The notes: generated by a model not told the origin, from the letters alone. Positions 26,701 through 40,309 are shown, numbered from the stretch's first letter. The stretch: 64,000 bases of DNA from Calliopsis andreniformis (GCF_051401765.1 NW_027480423.1:11284001-11348000), one strand, 5' to 3'. Numbers and translations are program-made.

Positions 26701-28890
26701 GCTCGGAAAGTAGAAATGACCATAAGTTTCATACTGGTTGCAGTTATCCGTTTTATACGATGGAAAAGTTGTTGTATTTATATTGTATTTTATGCTTCTG
26801 GCGTTGACTTCTAAGGACCTAACTATTCGATCTGGTGGAGCAACGCACTAGAGTGAATCCTAGGTTGCTCTGAATGTAGAAATGACCATAACTTTCACAC
26901 TGGTTGCAATTATTCGTTTTAGACGATGGAAACGCTGTTGTATTTATATTGTACTTTATGCCTCTGGCGTTGACTTCTAAGGCACTAACTATTCTATCTG
27001 GTGGAGCAACGCCCTATGGTGAAGCCTAGCTTGCTCGGAAAGTAGAAATGACCATAAGTTTCATACTGGTTGCAATTATTCGTTTTATACGATCGAAACA
27101 CTGTTGTATTTTTATTGCATTTTATGGTTCGGGCGTTGACTTCTAAGGCCCTAACCATTCAATCTGTTGGAGGAACGCCCTTGGGTGAAGCCTAACTTGC
27201 TCGGAAAGTAGAAATGACCATAAGTTTCACACTGGTTGCAATTATTCGTTTTATACGATGGAAAAGCTGTTGTATTTATATCGTATTTTATGCTTCTGGC
27301 GTTTACTTCTAAGGACCTAACTATTCGATCTGGTGGAGCAACGCCCTAGAGTGAATCCTAGGTTGCTCGGAATGTAGAAATGACCATAACTTTCACACTG
27401 GTTGCAATTATTCGTTTTAGACGATGGAAACGCTGTTGTATTTATATTGTACTTTATGCCTCTGGCGTTGACTTCTAAGGCACTAACTATTCTATCTGGT
27501 GGAGCAACGCCCTAGAGTGAAGCCTAGGTTTTTCGGAATGTAGAAATGACCATAACATTCACACTTGTTGCAATTATTCGTTTTATACGATGGAAACACT
27601 GTTGCATTTTTTTTGTATTTTATGGTTCGGTCGTAGACTTCTAAGGCCCTAACTATTCAATATGTTGGAGCAACGCCCTAGGGTGAAGCCTAGGCTGCTC
27701 GGAAAGTAGAAATGACAATAAGTTTCATACTGGTTGCAATTATTCGTTTTATACGTTGGAAAAGCTGTTGTATTTATATTGTATTTTATGCTTCTGGTTT
27801 TGACTTCTAAGGCACTAACTATTCGATCTGGTGGAGCAACGCCCTAGAGTGAAGCCTAGGTTTTTCGGAATGTAGAAATGACCATAACATTCACACTTGT
27901 TGCAATTATTCGTTTTATACGATGGAAACGCTGTTGTATTTGTTTTGCATTTTATGGTTCGGGCGTTGACTTCTAAGGCCCTAACAATTCAATCCGTTGG
28001 AGCAACGCCCTAGGGTGAACCCTAAGTTGCTCGGAAAGTAGAAATGACCATAAGTTTCATACTGGTTGCAATTATTTGTTTTATACGATGGAAAAACTGT
28101 TGTATTTATATTGTATTTTATGCATCTGGCGTTGACTTCTAAGGCACTAACTATTCGATCTGGTGGAGCAACGCAATAGTGTGAAGCCAAGGTTGCCCGG
28201 AACGTAGAATTGGCCATCACTTTCAAAGTGGTTGCAATTATTCCTGTTATATGATGGAAGCAGTGTTGTATTTTTTTTGTATTTTATGGTTCGGGCGTTG
28301 ACTTCTAAGGCCCTAGCTATTCAATCTGTTGGAGCAGCGCCCTAGGGTGAAGCCTAGGTTGCTCGGAAAGTAGAAATGACCATAAGTTTCATACTGGTTG
28401 CAGTTATCCGTTTTATACGATGGAAAAGCTGTTGTATTTATATTGTATTTTATGCTTCTGGCGTTGACTTCTAAGGACCTAACTATTCGATCTGGTGGAG
28501 CAACGCACTAGAGTGAATCCTAGGTTGCTCGGAATGTAGAAATGACCATAACTTTCACACTGGTTGCAATTACTCGTTTTAGACGATGGAAACGCTGTTG
28601 TATTTATATTGTACTTTATGCCTCTGGCGTTGACTTCTAAGGCACTAACTATTCTATCTGGTGGAGCAACGCCCTATGGTGAAGCCTAGCTTGCTCGGAA
28701 AGTAGAAATGACCATAAGTTTCATACTGGTTGCAATTATTCGTTTTATACGATCGAAACACTGTTGTATTTTTATTGCATTTTATGGTTCGGGCGTTGAC
28801 TTCTAAGGCCCTAACCATTCAATCTGTTGGAGCAACGCCCTTGGGTGAAGCCTAACTTGCTCGGAAAGTAGAAATGACCATAAGTTTCAC
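20757..28890 (+). repeat. HOR block R, copy 1 (49 monomers, 8134 bp)
   Basis: The block is module P (20757-22416), 29 other monomers (22417-25570), and two further P modules (25571-27230 and 27231-28890). The next 8134 bases repeat it. I compared the copies by eye along their whole length and found five substitutions and no indel: 22178/30312 t/c, 23749/31883 a/t, 25229/33363 t/a, 26695/34829 c/t and 27510/35644 c/a. That is roughly 99.94% identity. Rare marks shared by both copies include acggtgga in the first monomer, ctggtgttgac, agtataaatg, cgttatatacg and gcatccggcg. The 29-monomer part contains two 165-base and two 167-base monomers, so the indels cancel and 49 x 166 is kept exactly. 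Confidence 0.93.
20770..20786 (+). other. Best CENP-B-box-like motif (8 of 9 core bases)
   Basis: The CENP-B core is nTTCGnnnnAnnCGGGn. Here the sequence is aTTCGttttAtaCGGTg, matching eight of the nine defining bases. The same variant occurs at 28904-28920 (the R duplicate) and 58619-58635. Most other monomers have CGAT and match seven of nine. This is a sequence resemblance at monomer bases 14-30. Whether any protein binds is unknown. Confidence 0.45.
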
Positions 28891-31800
28891 ACTGGTTGCA
28901 ATTATTCGTTTTATACGGTGGAAAAGCTGTTGTATTTATATCGTATTTTATGCTTCTGGCGTTTACTTCTAAGGACCTAACTATTCGATCTGGTGGAGCA
29001 ACGCCCTAGAGTGAATCCTAGGTTGCTCGGAATGTAGAAATGACCATAACTTTCACACTGGTTACAATTATTCGTTTTAGACGATGGAAACGCTGTTGTA
29101 TTTATATTGTACTTTATGCCTCTGGCGTTGACTTCTAAGGCACTAACTATTCTATCTGGTGGAGCAACGCCCTAGAGTGAAGCCTAGGTTTTTCGGAATG
29201 TAGAAATGACCATAACATTCACACTTGTTGCAATTATTCGTTTTATACGATGGAAACACTGTTGCATTTTTTTTGTATTTTATGGTTCGGTCGTAGACTT
29301 CTAAGGCCCTAACTATTCAATATGTTGGAGCAACGCCCTAGGGTGAAGCCTAGGCTGCTCGGAAAGTAGAAATGACAATAAGTTTCATACTGGTTGCAAT
29401 TATTCGTTTTATACGTTGGAAAAGCTGTTGTATTTATATTGTATTTTATGCTTCTGGTTTTGACTTCTAAGGCACTAACTATTCGATCTGGTGGAGCAAC
29501 GCCCTAGAGTGAAGCCTAGGTTTTTCGGAATGTAGAAATGACCATAACATTCACACTTGTTGCAATTATTCGTTTTATACGATGGAAACGCTGTTGTATT
29601 TGTTTTGCATTTTATGGTTCGGGCGTTTACTTCTAAGGCCCTAACTATTCAATCCGTTGGAGCAACGCCCTAGGGTGAACCCTAGGTTGCTCGGAAAGTA
29701 GAAATGACCATAAGTTTCATACTGGTTGCAATTATTTGTTTTATACGATGGAAAAACTGTTGTATTTATATTGTATTTTATGCATCTGGCGTTGACTTCT
29801 AAGGCACTAACTATTCGATCTGGTGGAGCAACGCAATAGTGTGAAGCCAAGGTTGCCCGGAACGTAGAATTGGCCATCACTTTCGAAGTGGTTGCAATTA
29901 TTCCTGTTATATGATGGAAGCAGTGTTGTATTTTTTTTGTATTTTATGGTTCGGGCGTTGACTTCTAAGGCCCTAGCTATTCAATCTGTTGGAGCAGCGC
30001 CCTAGGGTGAAGCCTAGGTTGCTCGGAAAGTAGAAATGACCATAAGTTTCATACTGGTTGCAGTTATCCGTTTTATACGATGGAAAAGCTGTTGTATTTA
30101 TATTGTATTTTATGCTTCTGGCGTTGACTTCTAAGGACCTAACTATTCGATCTGGTGGAGCAACGCACTAGAGTGAATCCTAGGTTGCTCGGAATGTAGA
30201 AATGACCATAACTTTCACACTGGTTGCAATTATTCGTTTTAGACGATGGAAACGCTGTTGTATTTATATTGTACTTTATGCCTCTGGCGTTGACTTCTAA
30301 GGCACTAACTACTCTATCTGGTGGAGCAACGCCCTATGGTGAAGCCTAGCTTGCTCGGAAAGTAGAAATGACCATAAGTTTCATACTGGTTGCAATTATT
30401 CGTTTTATACGATCGAAACACTGTTGTATTTTTATTGCATTTTATGGTTCGGGCGTTGACTTCTAAGGCCCTAACCATTCAATCTGTTGGAGCAACGCCC
30501 TTGGCTGAAGCCTAACTTGCTCGGAAAGTAGAAATGACCATAAGTTTCATACTGGTTGCAATTATTCGTTTTATACGATGGACAAACTGTTGTATTTATA
30601 TTGTATTTTATGCTTCTGGCGTTTACTTCTAAGGACCTAACTATTCGATCTGGTGGAGCAACGCCCTAGAGTGAATCCTAGGTTGCTCGGAATGTAGAAA
30701 TGACCATAACTTTCACACTGGTTGCAATTATTCGTTTTATACGATGGAAACGCTGTTGTATATGTATTGTACTTTATGCCTCTGGCGTTGACTTCTAAGG
30801 CCGAAGCTATTAGATGTGGTGGAGCAACGCCCTAGAGTGACGCCTAGGGTGCTCGGAACGTAGGAATGACCATTACTTTCACACTGGTTGCAATTATTCG
30901 TTTTATACGATGGAAGAGCTGTTGTATTTACATCGTATTTTATGCTTCTGGCGTTGACTTCTAAGGCACTAACTATTCGATCTGGTGGAGCAACGCCCTA
31001 GAGTGAATCCTAGGTTGCTCGGAATGTAGAAATGACCATAACTTTCACACTGGTTGCAATTATTCGTTTTATACGATGGAAACGCTGTTGTATTTATATT
31101 GTACTTTATGCCTCTGGCGTTGACTTCTAAGGCCGTAGCTATTAGATGTGGTGGAGCAACGCCATAGAGTGACGCCTAGGGTGCTCGGAACGTTGAATGA
31201 CAAGTACCTTCACACTGGTTGCAATTATTCGTTTTATACGATGGAAAAGCTGTTGTATTTATATCGTATTTTATGCTTCTGGTGTTGACTTCTAAGGCAC
31301 TAACTATTCGATCTCGTGGAGCAACGCCCTAGAGTGAAGCCTAGGTTGCCCGGAACGTACAATTGGCCATCACTTTCAAACTGGTCGAAATTATTCCTGT
31401 TATATGATGGAAACACTGTTGTATTTTTTTTGTATTTTATGGTTCGGTCGTAGACTTCTAAGGCTCTAACTATTCAACATGTTGGAGCAACGCCCTAGGG
31501 TGAAGCCTAGGTTGCTCGGAAAGTATAAATGACCATAAGTTTCATACTGGTTGCAATTATTCGTTTTATACGATGGAAACGCTGTTGTATATATATTGTA
31601 CTTTATGCCTCTGGCGTTGACTTCTAAGGCCGTAGCTATTAGATGTGGTGGAGCAACGCCCTAGAGTGACGCCTAGGGTGCTCGGAACGTAGGAATGACC
31701 ATTACTTTCACACTGGTTGCAATTATTCGTTATATACGATGGAAGAGCTGTTGTATTTACATCGTATTTTATGCTTCTGGCGTTGACTTCTAAGGCACTA

Positions 31801-34800
31801 ACTATTCGATCTGGTGGAGCAACGCCCTAGAGTGAATCCTAGGTTGCTCGGAATGTAGAAATGACCATAACTTTCACACTGGTTGCAATTATTCGTTTTA
31901 TACGATGGAAACGCTGTTGTATTTATATTGTACTTTATACCTCTGGCGTTGACTTCTAAGGCCGTAGCTATTAGATGTGGTGGAGCAACGCCATAGAGTG
32001 ACGCCTAGGGTGCTCGGAACGTTGAATGACAATTACCTTCACACTGGTTGCAATTATTCGTTTTATACGATGGAAAAGCTGTTGTATTTATATCGTATTT
32101 TATGCTTCTGGCGTTGACTTCTAAGGCACTAACTATTCGATCTCGTGGAGCAACGCCCTAGAGTGAAGCCTAGGTTGCCCGGAACGTACAATTGGCCATC
32201 ACTTTCAAACTGGTCGAAATTATTCCTGTTATATGATGGAAACACTGTTGTATTTTTTTTGTATTTTATGGTTCGGTCGTAGACTTCTAAGGCTCTAACT
32301 ATTCAACATGTTGGAGCAACGCCCTAGGGTGAAGCCTAGGTTGCTCGGAAAGTAGAAATGACCATAAGTTTCATACTGGTTGCAATTATTCGTTTTATAC
32401 GATGTGAAACGCTGTTGTATTTATATTGTACTTTATGCCTCTGGCGTTGACTTCTAAGGCCATTGCTATTAGATGTGGTGGAGCAACGCCCTAGAGTGAC
32501 GCCTAGGGTGCTCGGAACGTAGAAATGACCATTACTTTCACACTGGTTGCAATTATTCGTTTTATACGATGGAAAAGCTGTTGTATTTATATCGTATTTT
32601 ATGCTTCTGGCGTTTACTTCTAAGGACCTAACTATTCGATCTGGTGGAGCAACGCCCTAGAGTGAATCCTAGGTTGCTCGGAATGTAGAAATGACCATAA
32701 CTTTCACACTGGTTGCAATTATTCGTTTTAGACGATGGAAACGCTGTTGTATTTATATTGTACTTTATGCCTCTGGCGTTGACTTCTAAGGCACTAACTA
32801 TTCTATCTGGTGGAGCAACGCCCTAGAGTGAAGCCTAGGTTTTTCGGAATGTAGAAATGACCATAACATTCACACTTGTTGCAATTATTCGTTTTATACG
32901 ATGGAAACGCTGTTGTACTTATATTGTACTTTATGCCTCTGGCGTTGACTTCTAAGGCACTAACTATTCTATCTGGTGGAGCAACGCCCTATGGTGAATC
33001 CTAGCTTGCTCGGAAAGTAGAAATGACCATAAGTTTCATACTGTTTGCAATTATTCGTTTTATACGATGGAAACACTGTTGTATTTTTATTGCATTTTAT
33101 GCTTCGGGCGTTGACTTCTAAGGCCCTAACCATTCAATCTGTTGGAGCAACGCCCTAGGGTGAAGCCTAACTTGCTCGAAAAGTAGAAATGACCATAAGT
33201 TTCATACTGGTTGCAATTATTCGTTTTATACGATGGAAAAACTGTTGTATTTATATTGTATTTTATGCCTCTGGCGTTGACTTCTAAGGCACTAACTATT
33301 CTATCTGGTGGAGCAACGCACTAGAGGGAATCCTAGGTTGCTCGAAATGTAGAAATGACCATAACTTTCACACTGGATGCAATTATTCGTTTTATACGAT
33401 GGAAATGCTGTTGTATATATATCGTATTTTATGCTTCTGTCGTTTACGTCTAAGGACCTAAATATTCGATCTGGTGGAGCAACGCCCTAGAGTGAATCCT
33501 AGGTTGCTCGGAATGTAGAAATGACCATAACTTTCACACTGGTTGCAATTATTCGTTTTATACGATGTGAAACGCTGTTGTATTTATATTGTACTTTATG
33601 CCACTGGCGTTGACTTCTAAGGCCATTGCTATTAGATGTGGTGGAGCAACGCCCTAGAGTGACGCCTAGGGTGCTCGGAACGTAGAAATGACCATTACTT
33701 TCACACTGGTTGCAATTATTCGTTTTATACGATGGAAAAGCTGTTGTATTTATATCGTATTTTATGCTTCTGGCGTTTACTTCTAAGGACCTAACTATTC
33801 GATCTGGTGGAGCAACGCCCTAGAGTGAATCCTAGGTTGCTCGGAATGTAGAAATGACCATAACTTTCACACTGGTTGCAATTATTCGTTTTAGACGATG
33901 GAAACGCTGTTGTATTTATATTGTACTTTATGCCTCTGGCGTTGACTTCTAAGGCACTAACTATTCTATCTGGTGGAGCAACGACCTAGAGTGAAGCCTA
34001 GGTTTTTCGGAATGTAGAAATGACCATAACATTCACACTTGTTGCAATTATTCGTTTTATACGATGGAAACACTGTTGCATTTTTTTTGTATTTTATGGT
34101 TCGGTCGTAGACTTCTAAGGCCCTAACTATTCAATATGTTGGAGCAACGCCCTAGGGTGAAGCCTAGGCTGCTCGGAAAGTAGAAATGACAATAAGTTTC
34201 ATACTGGTTGCAATTATTCGTTTTATACGTTGGAAAAGCTGTTGTATTTATATTGTATTTTATGCTTCTGGTTTTGACTTCTAAGGCACTAACTATTCGA
34301 TCTGGTGGAGCAACGCCCTAGAGTGAAGCCTAGGTTTTTCGGAATGTAGAAATGACCATAACATTCACACTTGTTGCAATTATTCGATTTATACGATGGA
34401 AACGCTGTTGTATTTGTTTTGCATTTTATGGTTCGGGCGTTGACTTCTAAGGCCCTAACTATTCAATCCGTTGGAGCAACGCCCTAGGGTGAACCCTAGG
34501 TTGCTCGGAAAGTAGAAATGACCATAAGTTTCATACTGGTTGCAATTATTTGTTTTATACGATGGAAAAACTGTTGTATTTATATTGTATTTTATGCATC
34601 CGGCGTTGACTTCTAAGGCACTAACTATTCGATCTGGTGGAGCAACGCAATAGTGTGAAGCCAAGGTTGCCCGGAACGTAGAATTGGCCATCACTTTCAA
34701 AGTGGTTGCAATTATTCCTGTTATATGATGGAAGCAGTGTTGTATTTTTTTTGTATTTTATGGTTCGGGCGTTGACTTCTAAGGCCCTAGCTATTCAATC

Positions 34801-37024
34801 TGTTGGAGCAGCGCCCTAGGGTGAAGCCTAGGTTGCTCGGAAAGTAGAAATGACCATAAGTTTCATACTGGTTGCAGTTATCCGTTTTATACGATGGAAA
34901 AGTTGTTGTATTTATATTGTATTTTATGCTTCTGGCGTTGACTTCTAAGGACCTAACTATTCGATCTGGTGGAGCAACGCACTAGAGTGAATCCTAGGTT
35001 GCTCTGAATGTAGAAATGACCATAACTTTCACACTGGTTGCAATTATTCGTTTTAGACGATGGAAACGCTGTTGTATTTATATTGTACTTTATGCCTCTG
35101 GCGTTGACTTCTAAGGCACTAACTATTCTATCTGGTGGAGCAACGCCCTATGGTGAAGCCTAGCTTGCTCGGAAAGTAGAAATGACCATAAGTTTCATAC
35201 TGGTTGCAATTATTCGTTTTATACGATCGAAACACTGTTGTATTTTTATTGCATTTTATGGTTCGGGCGTTGACTTCTAAGGCCCTAACCATTCAATCTG
35301 TTGGAGGAACGCCCTTGGGTGAAGCCTAACTTGCTCGGAAAGTAGAAATGACCATAAGTTTCACACTGGTTGCAATTATTCGTTTTATACGATGGAAAAG
35401 CTGTTGTATTTATATCGTATTTTATGCTTCTGGCGTTTACTTCTAAGGACCTAACTATTCGATCTGGTGGAGCAACGCCCTAGAGTGAATCCTAGGTTGC
35501 TCGGAATGTAGAAATGACCATAACTTTCACACTGGTTGCAATTATTCGTTTTAGACGATGGAAACGCTGTTGTATTTATATTGTACTTTATGCCTCTGGC
35601 GTTGACTTCTAAGGCACTAACTATTCTATCTGGTGGAGCAACGACCTAGAGTGAAGCCTAGGTTTTTCGGAATGTAGAAATGACCATAACATTCACACTT
35701 GTTGCAATTATTCGTTTTATACGATGGAAACACTGTTGCATTTTTTTTGTATTTTATGGTTCGGTCGTAGACTTCTAAGGCCCTAACTATTCAATATGTT
35801 GGAGCAACGCCCTAGGGTGAAGCCTAGGCTGCTCGGAAAGTAGAAATGACAATAAGTTTCATACTGGTTGCAATTATTCGTTTTATACGTTGGAAAAGCT
35901 GTTGTATTTATATTGTATTTTATGCTTCTGGTTTTGACTTCTAAGGCACTAACTATTCGATCTGGTGGAGCAACGCCCTAGAGTGAAGCCTAGGTTTTTC
36001 GGAATGTAGAAATGACCATAACATTCACACTTGTTGCAATTATTCGTTTTATACGATGGAAACGCTGTTGTATTTGTTTTGCATTTTATGGTTCGGGCGT
36101 TGACTTCTAAGGCCCTAACAATTCAATCCGTTGGAGCAACGCCCTAGGGTGAACCCTAAGTTGCTCGGAAAGTAGAAATGACCATAAGTTTCATACTGGT
36201 TGCAATTATTTGTTTTATACGATGGAAAAACTGTTGTATTTATATTGTATTTTATGCATCTGGCGTTGACTTCTAAGGCACTAACTATTCGATCTGGTGG
36301 AGCAACGCAATAGTGTGAAGCCAAGGTTGCCCGGAACGTAGAATTGGCCATCACTTTCAAAGTGGTTGCAATTATTCCTGTTATATGATGGAAGCAGTGT
36401 TGTATTTTTTTTGTATTTTATGGTTCGGGCGTTGACTTCTAAGGCCCTAGCTATTCAATCTGTTGGAGCAGCGCCCTAGGGTGAAGCCTAGGTTGCTCGG
36501 AAAGTAGAAATGACCATAAGTTTCATACTGGTTGCAGTTATCCGTTTTATACGATGGAAAAGCTGTTGTATTTATATTGTATTTTATGCTTCTGGCGTTG
36601 ACTTCTAAGGACCTAACTATTCGATCTGGTGGAGCAACGCACTAGAGTGAATCCTAGGTTGCTCGGAATGTAGAAATGACCATAACTTTCACACTGGTTG
36701 CAATTACTCGTTTTAGACGATGGAAACGCTGTTGTATTTATATTGTACTTTATGCCTCTGGCGTTGACTTCTAAGGCACTAACTATTCTATCTGGTGGAG
36801 CAACGCCCTATGGTGAAGCCTAGCTTGCTCGGAAAGTAGAAATGACCATAAGTTTCATACTGGTTGCAATTATTCGTTTTATACGATCGAAACACTGTTG
36901 TATTTTTATTGCATTTTATGGTTCGGGCGTTGACTTCTAAGGCCCTAACCATTCAATCTGTTGGAGCAACGCCCTTGGGTGAAGCCTAACTTGCTCGGAA
37001 AGTAGAAATGACCATAAGTTTCAT
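28891..37024 (+). repeat. HOR block R, copy 2 (49 monomers, 8134 bp)
   Basis: This is the direct tandem duplicate of the preceding 8134 bp. P modules occupy 28891-30550, 33705-35364 and 35365-37024, with the 29-monomer part between the first two. Similarity at this offset stops at the end of the last P, where taagtttca is followed by tactgg here but by cactgg in copy 1. The substitution at 35644 (cgacct instead of cgccct) matches the neighbouring P module at 33984 rather than the true counterpart at 27510. Confidence 0.93.
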
Positions 37025-39496
37025 ACTGGTTGCAATTATTCGTTTTATACGATGGACAAACTGTTGTATTTATATTGTATTTTATGCTTCTGGCGTTTAC
37101 TTCTAAGGACCTAACTATTCGATCAGGTGGAGCAACGCCCTAGAGTGAATCCTAGGTTGCTCGGAAAGTAGAAATGACCATAAGTTTCATACTGGTTGCA
37201 ATTATTCGTTTTATACGATGGAAACGCTGTTGTATATATATTGTACTTTATGCCTCTGGCGTTGACTTCTAAGGCCGTAGCTATTAGATGTGGTGGAGCA
37301 ACGCCCTAGAGTGAAGCCTAGGTTGCCCGGAAAGGACAAATTACCATCACTTTCAAACTGGTTGCAATTAATCTTGTTATACGATGGAAAAACTGTTGTA
37401 TTTTTATTGCATTTTATGCTTCTGGCGTTCACTTCTTAGGCCCTAACTATTCGATCTGGTGGAACAACAGCCTAGGGTGAAGCCTAGCTTGCCCGGAACG
37501 TAGAAATGACCATTACTTTCACACTGTTTGCAATTATTCCTTTTATACGATGGAAAAGCTGTTGTATTTATATCGTATTTTATGCTGCTGGCGTTTACTT
37601 CTAAGCACCTAACTATTCGATCTGGTGGAGCAACGCCCTAAAGTGAATCCTAGGTTGCTCGGAATGTAGAAATGACCATAACTTTCACACTGGTTGCAAT
37701 TATTCGTTTTATACGATGGAAACGCTGTTGTATTTATATTGTACTTTATGCCTCTGGCGTTGACTTCTAAGGCCATAGCTATTAGATGTGGTGGAGCAAC
37801 GCCCTAGAGTGACGCCTAGGGTGCTCGGAACGTAGAAATGACCATTACTTTCACACTGGTTGCAATTATTCGTTTTATACGATGGAAAAGCTGTTGTATT
37901 TATATCGTATTTTATGCTTCTGGCGTTTACTTCAAAGGACCTAACTATTCGATCTGGTGGAGCAACGCCCTAGAGTGAATCCTAGGTTGCTCGGAATGTA
38001 GAAATGACCATAACTTTCACACTGGTTGCAATTATTCGTTTTAGACGATGGAAACGCTGTTGTATTTATATTGTACTTTATGCCTCTGGCGTTGACTTCT
38101 AAGGCACTAACTATTCTATCTGGTGGAGCAACGCCCTATGGTGAAGCCTAGCTTGCTCGGAAAGTAGAAATGACCATAAGTTTCATACTGGTTGCAATTA
38201 TTCGTTTTATACGATCGAAACACTGTTGTATTTTTATTGCATTTTATGCTTCGGGCGTTGACTTCTAAGGCCCTAACCATTCAATCTGTTGGAGCAACGC
38301 CCTAGGGTGAAGCCTAACTTGCTCGGAAAGTAGAAATGACCATAAGTTTCATACTGGTTGCAATTATTCGTTTTATACGATGGACAAACTGTTGTATTTA
38401 TATTGTATTTTATGCTTCTGGCGTTTACTTCTAAGGACCTAACTATTCGATCTGGTGGAGCAACGCCCTAGAGTGAATCCTAGGTTGCTCGGAATGTAGA
38501 AATGACGATAACTTTCACACTGGTTGCAATTATTCGTTTTATACGATGGAAACGCTGTTGTATAAATATTGTACTTTATGCCTCTGGCGTTGACTTCTAA
38601 GGCCGTAGCTATTAGATGTGGTGGAGCAACGCCCTAGAGTGACGCCTAGGGTGCTCGGAACGTAGGAATGACCATTACTTTCACACTGGTTGCAATTATT
38701 CGTTTTATACGATGGAAGAGCTGTTGTATTTACATCGTATTTTATGCTTCTGGCGTTGACTTCTAAGGCACTAACTATTCGATCTGGTGGAGCAACGCCC
38801 TAGAGTGACGCCTAGGGTGCTCGGAACGTAGGAATGACCATCACTTTCAAACTGGTCGAAATTATTCCTGTTATATGATGGAAACAGTGTTGTATTTTTT
38901 TTGCATTTTATGGTTCGGGCGTTGACTTCTAAGGCCCTAACTATTCAATCTGTTGGAGCAGCGCCCTAGGGTGAAGCCTAGGTTGCTCGGAAAGTAGAAA
39001 TGACCATAAGTTTCATACTGGTTGCAATTATTCGTTTTATACGATGGAAATGCTGTTGTATTTATATCGTATTTTATGCTTCTGTCGTTTACTTCTAAGG
39101 ACCTAACTATTCGATATGGTGGAGCAACGCCCTAGAGTGAATCCTAGGTTGCTCGGAATGTAGAAATGACCATAACTTTCACACTGGTTGCAATTATTCG
39201 TTTTAGACGATGGAAACGCTGTTGTATTTATGTTGTACTTTATGCCTCTGGCGTTGACTTCTAAGGCCATTGCTATTAGATGTGGTGGAGCAACGCCCTA
39301 GAGTGACGCCTAGGGTGCTCGGAACGTAGAAATGACCATTACTTTCACACTGGTTGCAATTATTCGTTTTATACGATGGAAAAGCTGTTGTATTTATATC
39401 GTATTTTATGCTTCTGGCGTTTACTTCTAAGGACCTAACTATTCGATCTGGTGGAGCAACGCCCTAGAGTGAATCCTAGGTTGCTCGGAATGTAGA
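37025..39496 (+). repeat. Transition from R to the 7968-bp duplication zone
   Basis: About 15 monomers with a mixed order. The first is the gacaaactg type seen at 22417, with a private gatcaggtgg. A monomer near 37191 combines a tatatatattg, gtagctattag first part with a gcccggaaaggacaaattacc end. Bases 37310-38780 align with 41130-42600 at an offset of 3819 bp (23 monomers plus one base), showing a further block duplication. Near 38790 a gaagagctg monomer has a gacgcctagggtgctcgg end before the box-broken D monomer. Confidence 0.8.
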
Positions 39497-40309
39497 AATG
39501 ACCATAACTTTCACACTGGTTGCAATTATTCGTTTTAGACGATGGAAACGCTGTTGTATTTATATTGTACTTTATGCCTCTGGCGTTGACTTCTAAGGCA
39601 CTAACTATTCTATCTGGTGGAGCAGCGCCCTAGAGTGAAGCCTAGGTTTTTCGGAATGTAGAAATGACCATAACATTCACACTTGTTGCAATTATTCGTT
39701 TTATACGATGGAAACGCTGTTGTATTTATATTGTACTTTATGCCTCTGGCGTTGACTTCTAAGGCACTAACTATTCGATCTGGTGGAGCAACGCCCTAGA
39801 GTGAATCCTAGGTTGCTCGGAATGTAGAAATGACCATAACTTTCACACTGGTTGCAATTATTCGTTTTATACGATGGAAACGCTGTTGTATATATATTGT
39901 ACTTTATGCCTCTGGCGTTGACTTCTAAGGCCGTAGCTATTAGATGTGGTGGAGCGACGCCCTAGAGTGACGCCTAGGGTGCTCGGAACGTAGGAATGAC
40001 CATTACTTTCACACTGGTTGCAATTATTCGTTATATACGATGGAAGAGCTGTCGTATTTACATCGTATTTTATGCTTCTCGCGTTGACTTCTAAGGCACT
40101 AACTATTCGATCTGGTAGAGCAACGCCCTAGAGTGAAGCCTAGGTTGCCCGGAACGTAGAATTGGCCATCACTTTCAAACTGGTCGAAATTATTCCTGTT
40201 ATATGATGGAAACACTGTTGTATTTTTTTTGCATTTTATGGTTCGGGCGTTCACTTCTAAGGTCCTAACTATTCAATCTGTTGGAGCAACGCCCTAGAGT
40301 GAAGCCTAG
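39497..40309 (+). repeat. Segment V, copy 1 (about 0.8 kb)
   Basis: About five monomers that reappear at 48130-48942 (offset 8633 bp). Shared rare marks are gagcagcgccc with tttttcgg, gtggagcgacgcc, cgttatatacg, gctgtcgtat, cttctcgcg and tggtagagc. The downstream limit of similarity lies in the ggagcaacgccctagagtgaagcc part of a monomer. Confidence 0.85.

Noticed and set aside
1914..36360. Ten near-identical minus-strand open frames of 79-81 codons (ends at 2159, 10789, 17430, 20092, 21746, 26566, 28226, 29880, 34700, 36360)
   Set aside because: They span about one and a half monomers (P monomers 5 and 6) and recur at exact multiples of the repeat (1660, 2656, 4814 and 8134 bp). As 166 is not a multiple of three, the frame rotates each monomer and stops soon appear. 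There is no upstream regulatory context and no domain. They are shadows of the duplicated DNA.
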